A program made the translations under genes and the position numbers. DNA of 22,933 nucleotides from NCBI GenBank assembly GCA_017547265.1, contig JAFYQC010000064.1:1-22933 (forward strand), written 5' to 3'. The notes under the pieces were generated by a model, which worked only from the letters and a program-made list of their open reading frames with translations, was not told the DNA's origin and ran no database searches. Below, in pieces: positions 6,697 to 13,600 of the stretch (position 1 is its first letter; the number at the start of each line of letters is the position of its first letter). This DNA comes from Kiritimatiellia bacterium. Its GTDB lineage: Bacteria > Verrucomicrobiota > Kiritimatiellia > RFP12 > UBA1067.

Positions 6697-7071
6697 ATGA
6701 ACAAGACTATCCAGAAGATGATGTTGGCCATGGCAGTTTGCGGAGTTCTCTGCGGAACAGCGGTTGCAGCTCCCAAGGGCAATCCTCCGAAGGGCGGCAA
6801 GGCCCCGACTGCCATGAGGGCGCAAGCACCGAAAGCGCACACCCCGGCACCGCAGGTGGCCAAGGCGCCGGCTCGCGAACACCACGCTGCTCCGATGGCG
6901 CACCACGAGACGAGGTACGAGATCGCGCATCATGCGCCCCCGCCTCCCCCTAGGCACGACGCGCATCACCATCACCACCACGATCCGGCGTGTCACTGCG
7001 ACGACTTGGGCGATGTGTGCGCCGGCCTGATCGGTGGTCTCATCGGCGGCCTGATCAGCGCGGTCATGTGA
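6697..7071 (+). CDS. Small secreted His/Pro-rich protein with glycine-zipper tail
   Basis: The protein has 124 residues from the ATG that follows aagaaagga at good spacing. An in-frame upstream extension to 6625 has no RBS and would bury the signal peptide. A clear Sec signal peptide (MNKTIQKMMLAMAVCGVLCG, then TAVA) has a probable signal peptidase I cut before APKG. The mature part is rich in Lys, Pro, Ala and His. It contains many HH pairs, a PPPPP run and six consecutive His near residue 100, followed by CHCDD. The C-terminus is a glycine-zipper-like segment (AGLIGGLIGGLISAVM). It probably binds metal in the periplasm or at the cell surface, with the tail inserting into membrane or self-associating. 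No family is recognised. It is separated from the kinase by a hairpin and about 130 bp, so it may have its own promoter, though no convincing one is visible. Confidence 0.75.
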   Translation: MNKTIQKMMLAMAVCGVLCGTAVAAPKGNPPKGGKAPTAMRAQAPKAHTPAPQVAKAPAREHHAAPMAHHETRYEIAHHAPPPPPRHDAHHHHHHDPACHCDDLGDVCAGLIGGLIGGLISAVM

Positions 7072-7096
7072 GATAGACGAGACAACTATGCAAAAC

Positions 7097-7128
7097 AGGC
7101 GCTTCTCGCCAATTGGCGGGAAGCGCTT
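7097..7128 (+). terminator. Hairpin downstream of the His-rich gene
   Basis: A 14-bp stem with two G-T pairs (7097-7110 with 7115-7128) closes on the loop AATT. It starts 26 nt after the stop codon. No T-run follows directly; the nearest (taatttttt) is about 18 nt further on. It is a probable terminator or 3' stabiliser. Confidence 0.5.
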
Positions 7129-7170
7129 GACACTACTGGAGTTTACTAATTTTTTGATCGTCCAAGAGCA

Positions 7171-7206
7171 TCTCACCCCGATGAATAAAAGGGTGAGACG
7201 CATTTT
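7171..7206 (+). terminator. Intrinsic terminator candidate
   Basis: The stem tctcaccc/gggtgaga (7171-7178 with 7191-7198) has a 12-nt loop and is followed by cgcattttt. It looks like a classical intrinsic terminator backing up the hairpin at 7097-7128. Confidence 0.55.
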
Positions 7207-7243
7207 TGTAAGTGAAATGGACGTTTTTCTCCTGGAAAGGAGT

Positions 7244-7504
7244 AACTCCGAGCGTTAGGGCTCCCGCTACCGCTCCGCGGCTTCGCGAGGTCTCAACGAC
7301 AGTCCAGTGAGTGGAATTGTCTTTTCGGGCTGCCTTCGGCAGGTTTTGAAGGCGCAGCAACCACTCCGATGCGGCAGTGAGGAGGTCTGGAGGATACTTC
7401 CTCCAGCTTAAAGACGATCTGTGTCGTTCAGCGAGAGACGAATGATGGGCGCGAAGCAAATGTAATTCTGCGGAGCGGTAGCGAGAGCCCTGCTGATCGG
7501 AGTT
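7244..7504. repeat. 261-bp element bounded by 35-bp inverted repeats
   Basis: Ends 7244-7278 and 7470-7504 are inverted repeats matching at about 30 of 35 positions. They include aactccga at the outer tips and the inner core cgctaccgctccgc. The interior has no CDS on the + strand. A minus-strand frame runs through it but starts inside parE and has no start signal of its own. Size and structure suggest a MITE-like non-autonomous element or a large foldback RNA. No clear target-site duplication is seen. It accounts for most of the 480-bp gap before parE. Confidence 0.55.
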
Positions 7505-7534
7505 TGTGAACCGATGAGAAACGCGCCACAAGTA

Positions 7535-7543
7535 TGGTATAAT
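7535..7543 (+). promoter_or_regulatory. Extended -10 promoter of parE (TGG-TATAAT)
   Basis: TGG (7535-7537) abuts a perfect TATAAT (7538-7543). The ATG at 7553 is 9 nt further on, so the transcript would have a leader of only 2-3 nt. No good -35 is present. The tkt promoter at 16087-16095 has the same boxes and the same 9-nt gap. Confidence 0.75.
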
Positions 7544-7552
7544 ATCCGATCT

Positions 7553-9397
7553 ATGGCTACAGACTACGGTGATAAAAGCATAAAGACTCTCGATCCGGTG
7601 ACGCACATCCGCCTGCGTCCCGGCATGTACGTCGGCGAACCCGGCACGGGCGCGATGTACCATGACTGCATCTACATCCTGATGAAGGAAGTGATCGACA
7701 ATGCGATCGACGAGTTTGGACAGGGTTTCGGCAAGCGCATCGACGTGAACGTCAACTACGACACGGGCGAAGTGTCTGTTCGCGACTACGGGCGCGGCAT
7801 TCCGCTTGGCAAGGTCGTCGACTGCGTGAGCCAGATGAACACCGGCGGCAAGTACGACAACGAGAACTACCAGTTCTCCGCCGGCATGAACGGCGTCGGC
7901 ACCAAGGCCGTCAACGCGCTTTCAGAGTTTTTCGAAGTGAGGAGCTTCCGCGAGGGAGAGTTCTCCGAGGCGTATTTCGAGGAAGGGCGGCTAAAGTCCA
8001 AGAAGCGCGGAAAGCTCAAGACCAACGAGCACTCGGGAACGTACATCCGCTACAAGCCCGACCTCAAGGTGCTGAAGAAGTTCAAGGTGCGCGAGGAACA
8101 CGTCCTCAGGCGCATGAAGATGTACTGCTACGTGAACGCGGGGCTGACGATCGTCCTGAACGGCCAGGAGATCTGCTCCGACCGCGGGCTCGCCGACCTC
8201 ATCGCCGACGAGGCGCAGTTCGAGAAGCTCTACCAGCCGTTCCACGTGAAGACGAAGTCGCTCGAGATAATCTTCACGCATACCAACCGCTTCGGCGAGG
8301 AATACCACACGTTCGTCAACGGCCAGTACACGACCGACGGCGGCACGCACCTCACGGCGTTCAAGGAAGCGCTCACCAAGGCGCTCAACGACTACGACCC
8401 GAAGAAGAAGTTCGACGGCGACGACATTCGCGACGGCCTTCTCGGCGCGGTGTCGGTGAGGATCATGAACCCGGTCTTCGAAGGACAGACGAAGATCAAG
8501 TTCGTGATGAACGACATCAAGTCCGAGCTCGTCCAGCAGATGAAGAAGGAGATCGAGGCCGCTCTCCACCGCTCGCCGTCCGAGGCCGAGAAGCTCATCT
8601 CCAAGGTCGAGGAGACGGGGAAGATCCGCTCGCAGCTCAACACGATAAAGAAGCAGGCGCGCGAGAGGTCCCAGGCCGTCTCGGTGCGCGTTCCGCAGCT
8701 CAAGGACTGCAAGAACCACCTGAAGCTCGACAAGGTAGACAAGAAGACCGGGAAGGCCGAGGGCGAGGACACGATGATCTTCCTCACCGAGGGCCAGTCC
8801 GCGGGCGGCACGCTCGGCGGCGCGCGTGACGCGATGAACCAGGCGGTCTTCTTCCTGCGCGGAAAGTGCCTCAACACTTGCGGGCTCAACAAGGACGTCC
8901 TTTACAAGAACGAGGAGTTCTTCAACCTCATCAAGACGCTCGACATCGAGGACACGCTCGAGCACCTTCGCTACGGCAAGATCATCTTCGCGACCGATGC
9001 CGATGTAGACGGACTCCACATCAGGATGCTCCTTACGACGTTCTTCATGCGCTTCTACCGCCAGCTCATCCTCGACGGGCGCGTCTTCATTCTCGAAACG
9101 CCCCTCTTCCGCGTCAGGAACAAGAAGGAGCATTACTTCTGCTACACCGACGAGGAGCGCGAGGACGCGATAAAGAAGTGCGGGCGCGGCTGCGAGATCA
9201 CGCGCTTCAAGGGGCTTGGCGAAATCGACAAGGAGGACTTCAGGGGCTTCATCGGCGAGGAGATGCGTCTTACGCCCGTGACTTGCTCGGACGATACCGA
9301 TGTCGAGAAGACGATCAAGTTCTACATGGGCGCCAACACGCCCGAGCGCAAGGACTACATAATGGAGTCCCTCGTCTGCGACGCCGCCGATTTTTGA
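7553..9397 (+). CDS. parE: DNA topoisomerase IV subunit B (ParE-type)
   Basis: The protein has 614 residues. It is the ATPase subunit of a type IIA topoisomerase, which with a GyrA/ParC partner not in this window relaxes or decatenates DNA. The GHKL ATPase has EVIDNAIDEF (E46, N50), the DxGxG loop RDYGRGIP and the lid GMNGVGTKAVNAL. A transducer domain follows. The TOPRIM region has TEGQSAGG (E413), LRGK and DADVDG (D482, D484, D486), then ITRFKGLGEI and FYMGANTPER near the end. The short length and the GKCLNTCGL and NEEFFNLIK context fit the Bacteroidetes-like ParE group rather than an approximately 800-residue GyrB. EGQSA replaces the usual EGDSA, but the metal-binding E and Asp residues are kept. 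The start at 7553 is preferred over an upstream in-frame ATG (7514) because the -10 box lies between them. Third codon positions are C/G-rich, unlike the kinases on both sides. Confidence 0.9.
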   Translation: MATDYGDKSIKTLDPVTHIRLRPGMYVGEPGTGAMYHDCIYILMKEVIDNAIDEFGQGFGKRIDVNVNYDTGEVSVRDYGRGIPLGKVVDCVSQMNTGGKYDNENYQFSAGMNGVGTKAVNALSEFFEVRSFREGEFSEAYFEEGRLKSKKRGKLKTNEHSGTYIRYKPDLKVLKKFKVREEHVLRRMKMYCYVNAGLTIVLNGQEICSDRGLADLIADEAQFEKLYQPFHVKTKSLEIIFTHTNRFGEEYHTFVNGQYTTDGGTHLTAFKEALTKALNDYDPKKKFDGDDIRDGLLGAVSVRIMNPVFEGQTKIKFVMNDIKSELVQQMKKEIEAALHRSPSEAEKLISKVEETGKIRSQLNTIKKQARERSQAVSVRVPQLKDCKNHLKLDKVDKKTGKAEGEDTMIFLTEGQSAGGTLGGARDAMNQAVFFLRGKCLNTCGLNKDVLYKNEEFFNLIKTLDIEDTLEHLRYGKIIFATDADVDGLHIRMLLTTFFMRFYRQLILDGRVFILETPLFRVRNKKEHYFCYTDEEREDAIKKCGRGCEITRFKGLGEIDKEDFRGFIGEEMRLTPVTCSDDTDVEKTIKFYMGANTPERKDYIMESLVCDAADF

Positions 9398-9496
9398 CGT
9401 CCACGCCACTGCCAGTGCGTCAGCTTGGACAGGGCGGGATTGGTGCAATGGGCCGTTGGAGGTAGATAGTTTCCACTTCCATGTCGGGCTCTGTTT

Positions 9497-9505
9497 TGGT
9501 ACAAT
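9497..9505 (+). promoter_or_regulatory. Extended -10 promoter of the second kinase pair (TGG-TACAAT)
   Basis: TGG (9497-9499) abuts TACAAT (9500-9505). No convincing -35 is seen. Transcription would begin near 9512, inside the longest version of the reading frame and just before the in-frame GTG at 9517. Confidence 0.55.
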
Positions 9506-9516
9506 GTTTTCTGAAA

Positions 9517-10626
9517 GTGGAAGATAGAAATAGTCTGCTGGAAGTAGGTGGGACGTTTGGCGCTTACCATGTGATGCGGCTCCTCGGCCGGGGTGGCATG
9601 GGTGAAGTGTATCTTGTGCGGCATCAAATGCTTGACGAGTGTTTTGCGCTGAAGATACTTGATCCTGACATTGCAAATGGCAATCCAGAATATGTGCGCC
9701 GCTTTTTGCGCGAGGCGAAAATTGCGTCAAAGATTCGGCATCCCAATCTTGTGCAGGTGCATGATGCTGGATATGACAATGGCAAGGGCGTTTATTTTAT
9801 CGTAATGGACTATGTGGGCGGATCTAATCTGCGGATGACCATCGGGATTGGAGGGGCGATGGGTCACCGCGAAGCCGTGCGCATCGTCGCTTCTGTGGCA
9901 AGCGCACTTGCAGCAGGCGAGCGACTTGGTGTCGTCCATCGCGACATCAAGCCAGAGAACATAATGATAGAAGAGGACGGCACCGTGAAGCTTGTCGACC
10001 TCGGCGTCGCTAAGGCGAAGGGGACGGATTCCCTCATGACGATGCAGCGTTCGGTCTTTGGGACGCCGAACTACATATCGCCAGAGCAGGCTCTGGACGC
10101 CAGCACGGTTGACGGGAGGGCTGATGTCTATTCGCTCGGTATTGTGCTTTACGAGCTTCTCTGCGGTCGGCGTCCGTACAGTTCGGACAAGGCCAACGAA
10201 GTGCTTCGCGAGCTGCTCTCCCCGAATCCGATTCCGGATGTGCGTGTGTTAAATCCCGCCGTTCCGCAGAAGCTGTCGGCGCTCTTGTCGCTGATGTGCG
10301 CCAAGTCTCCTGAAGATCGAATAAAATCTGCGTCGAGTCTGCTTGAGATGTTGGGGAAGATGGGATATGGCGTGCAGGCGTGCAATGCCAATGTCTCGGT
10401 TTTACGACCGCCATCGCCAACCGGAGAATGCGAGGTTGACTATTCGAAGCTTTTGTCTACGCCGGCGAACAACACGCTTTCGTTTGATACGGAAGACAAG
10501 GACATTCGCGAGTTTGTCTCAAATCTGAAAAGCCGTCGTCGTCGTCGTCGCATTGTCGCCGTTGCCTCGGCGATCCTAGTGCTTCTGGTGGTCGTCACAG
10601 TCGTGGCGTTCTGCTACATGCGATAG
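9517..10626 (+). CDS. Tail-anchored Ser/Thr protein kinase
   Basis: The protein has 369 residues from GTG 9517. The ATG at 9481 would add 12 residues but lies upstream of the promoter. The shorter form also matches the N-terminal length of the paralogues. The kinase domain spans about 17-285: glycine loop LLGRGGMGEVYLV, K46, HRDIKPEN (D143), DLG for DFG, and GTPNYISPE. It is complete and probably active. It carries the B-subfamily string GGAMGHREAVRIV, shared with the truncated kinase at 3312. A polar linker (about 290-335) leads to six arginines (340-345) and one membrane helix (about 346-366), with only three residues after it. The kinase therefore faces the cytoplasm with no sensor domain outside. 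The next kinase starts 29 nt downstream in an apparent operon. I infer that the pair works together, this one perhaps as an amplifier of the receptor kinase. Confidence 0.9.
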   Translation: MEDRNSLLEVGGTFGAYHVMRLLGRGGMGEVYLVRHQMLDECFALKILDPDIANGNPEYVRRFLREAKIASKIRHPNLVQVHDAGYDNGKGVYFIVMDYVGGSNLRMTIGIGGAMGHREAVRIVASVASALAAGERLGVVHRDIKPENIMIEEDGTVKLVDLGVAKAKGTDSLMTMQRSVFGTPNYISPEQALDASTVDGRADVYSLGIVLYELLCGRRPYSSDKANEVLRELLSPNPIPDVRVLNPAVPQKLSALLSLMCAKSPEDRIKSASSLLEMLGKMGYGVQACNANVSVLRPPSPTGECEVDYSKLLSTPANNTLSFDTEDKDIREFVSNLKSRRRRRRIVAVASAILVLLVVVTVVAFCYMR

Positions 10627-10655
10627 AAAACCCTACGGAATAAGAGAGGTGCCAG

Positions 10656-13600
10656 ATGAAACGCTCCGCGAAGACTGGGTTGCTTGAAATTGGTGGAATG
10701 TTTGGCGATTATTGCGTGGTGCGGCTTTTGGGCAAGGGAAGCATGGGCGAAGTGTATCTTCTTCGCGACAAGGATGGGAACCAATATGCCGCGAAGATAA
10801 TGTGCCCGCCGGATGACTCAGGTAATGACGGATGGATTACCAGATTCACCAGAGAGGCTCGCTTTGCGATGACCGTCCAGCACAAGAACCTTGTCGCCGT
10901 GCACAAGGTCGGGAAAGACGAGGCGACGGGATTCTGCTACATCATAATGGACTACGTCCCCGGCGGGACGCTTTCCGAAAGACTTGAGAAGAATGGCAGG
11001 TTTAGCATTCGCGAGGCGGTGGACATCACGGTGCAGATCGCGTCCGTCCTCGAGGTCGCGCACAGCGTCGGCGTTGTGCACAGGGATATAAAGCCAGACA
11101 ACATCCTCTTCGACAGCGACGGGTCGGTGAAGCTGTCGGATCTCGGTGTCGCGAAATTCCGAGACACTGGCACTGTGATGGTGACTACGGCAGAAATGAT
11201 CATCGGCACCCCGGCCTACATGGCGCCAGAGCAGATGCTGAATTCGCATAATGTAGATGCGCGCGCAGACATCTATTCCCTTGGCCTGGTGCTATATGAA
11301 ATGCTTAGCGGGACTCGTCCGCATGCAAATTCTACTGTAGTCGAGCTCCTGACCAAGGCGATAAAGAACGAAGAGCTTCCGGACATCCGTACTCTAAGGC
11401 CGGAAATATCGATTGCATTGTCGCAGGTCATTGCGATGATGGTTGCGACAAAGCCCGAAGAACGCGTCGCAACGGCGATGGATGTCGTGAAGATGCTTTA
11501 CGAGGCAAATTCCGATAGACTTATCCTGCGAAAGAGTTCTTGTCCTGCAGGCAAATCCAGTGCTGTCCGTCACAGGTGGTGGGTTTGGGGTGGGATAGTT
11601 GCCGGGATGGCGGCATGCGCGGTAGTTGCCTGGCTTGTGCTGCCGCAGATGCACAAAGGAACATCGCAGCCCGCTCATGTAGAAAATGCCGGAAATGGGC
11701 AGCAAAGTGAGGACTGCAGGGATGTTTCTGGGGATTCGCAGGTGGTTCCTACCGATAATGGAAACGCTGTGCAAACAGGCAATATATCAGATGAGCGCCT
11801 GGGGAAGTTGCCAGTGGAGGCAATGCCGAAGGAAGGTTTGATGACTGCTTATGACTATAACGATGGGGCTGCGGTCAATTTCGGGTATGGAAGAGCTGTG
11901 GTGCGCCGTTCTGATGTTTCATACCAGGATGGTGTTGCTGTGTTCAACGGGAAGTACCAATTCCAAGGGGGCGAGGATATCGTTCTGCCAGATTTTAACT
12001 ATGATCATTTTGCCGTGGCATTTTCGTTTAAGCCGGAAACGGCGAATGAAATGTTCCGAATTGGAGAGGATGCGTCAGGAATGTTGATGATAGATTTGAA
12101 TAGTTGGAATGGGGACCATCTATCAGTAAGATTCAGCGATCCACGGGTGGAAAGAGTCGATAGCCCCGTTACATTAAAAGAGTGGAACTGGATTGTGTGC
12201 TCGGTGGACGTATCAAGGCGGCTTGCGATGGTTTCTGTCAATGGCCAGCCTCCGGCAGAGCGGCTGTTGCCGGCAGATTTTTACTGGCGGTTGCCCAGCG
12301 ATAAGATCGTTGGCGATAGTTTTAGGCGGTTGCATTTTGGAAATGCAAACCGTGGCATTAGATATACAGGCGCGATCGACGATCTTTACATATATGACCG
12401 GGCATTGACGCAAAAGGAGATCGTGAATGTATCCAGAAGGATTCAATGCAATGACAGAGCGTCGCCCAGTGTTTCTTCCGGGGCCGGACTAGAATTCTCC
12501 AAGCCAAAGCTAGTCTCGGGCAAGTGGGTGTTGACACGGATGCCGGAGATTTCACAGTATTGGAATGCCACGATTTCAATGGGCGACATAACGCTTGGCG
12601 TCCGCATTGATGCAAAAGGTGTTGTAGTTCCTTCGATTGGGCAGCTTGACTATGAGAACATTGATCTTTCCCTCCCTGTTGTAGATGCCGCAGGAGTGCA
12701 AGCACATATATATGCAATAGGCAGCGAACATGGCGGGGTGTATTGTGCAGGCAGGTCCAGCGTAAGGACTATCAAATTGCCGACGACTTTGCGGGAGTTG
12801 CGTGCGTATGCCATCTCCGGGTGTTTGCATCTGAAAGAGATTTCTCTCCCTGAATCACTGGAGAGAATCGGAGACCATGCGTTTTATTCGTGTATAATGC
12901 TTGAGTCGATCTCAATCCCTGAAAACGTGCGCGAAATAGGTTCTGGTTCTTTTGGTGCCTGCGGATGCCTTGCAAAAGTGGATATCCGATGCAAGAATGT
13001 GACAATTGCCGGTGATGCATTTTCCGGTAAAACACCAGTTGGCGAGAAAATGTCGAAGACTTCATGGACTACAGGCCCGACGGTAATAGCAGTGAAGGGT
13101 GCTGCAGAATTTGAATATGCAAAATATGGTCGAATGAATCAGTCACTGCTCTCTGTCGGATATGGCGATATCCGATTTGGGATGAGTTGTGGAGACATAG
13201 GTGGCTGGGGTGGTACTCGTATGAGGAGATACGAGTCCTTGGGTGAAATTGATTTAAGTTTTCACAAGGTAGGGCCGGGGCTCCTTGCCGGCTTGAGATT
13301 GAAATGGCGCAAAAAAGTGGATTCGGAAGGTTATATTGGTGATGCAGAAAAGGCTTTAGATACATTGATTTCAATTCTTAATGACAAACTAGGAGGAACG
13401 ATAAATTCTCCAAAGCTATTGCCGATATCCGACTGGCCAACATTTGGCGATCGGGGTGTATATTATGCCAATTATGACAGAATTCAACCGATTGGAACTT
13501 CCATGACAGAATTAAATGGATACATGGTGAAGATTTCCATGTATGGAGGTTCTAAAGATAAAAACGTTGCGGTAATAATAGAGATAGTCGACAGTTACAT

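Noticed and set aside
7133..7663. 176-codon minus-strand frame covering the inverted-repeat element
   Set aside because: It would start inside parE, has no RBS or internal start, and is explained by repeat DNA.
9481..9516. ATG at 9481 as start of the tail-anchored kinase
   Set aside because: The extended -10 box TGGTACAAT lies downstream of it, and paralogues begin at about the GTG 9517 position. It is kept only as an alternative.
7991..9730. 579-codon open frame on the minus strand across parE
   Set aside because: It is antisense to a clearly conserved gene. Its composition (runs of L, V, R, E) reflects C/G-rich third positions of parE, and it shows no domain or start signal.
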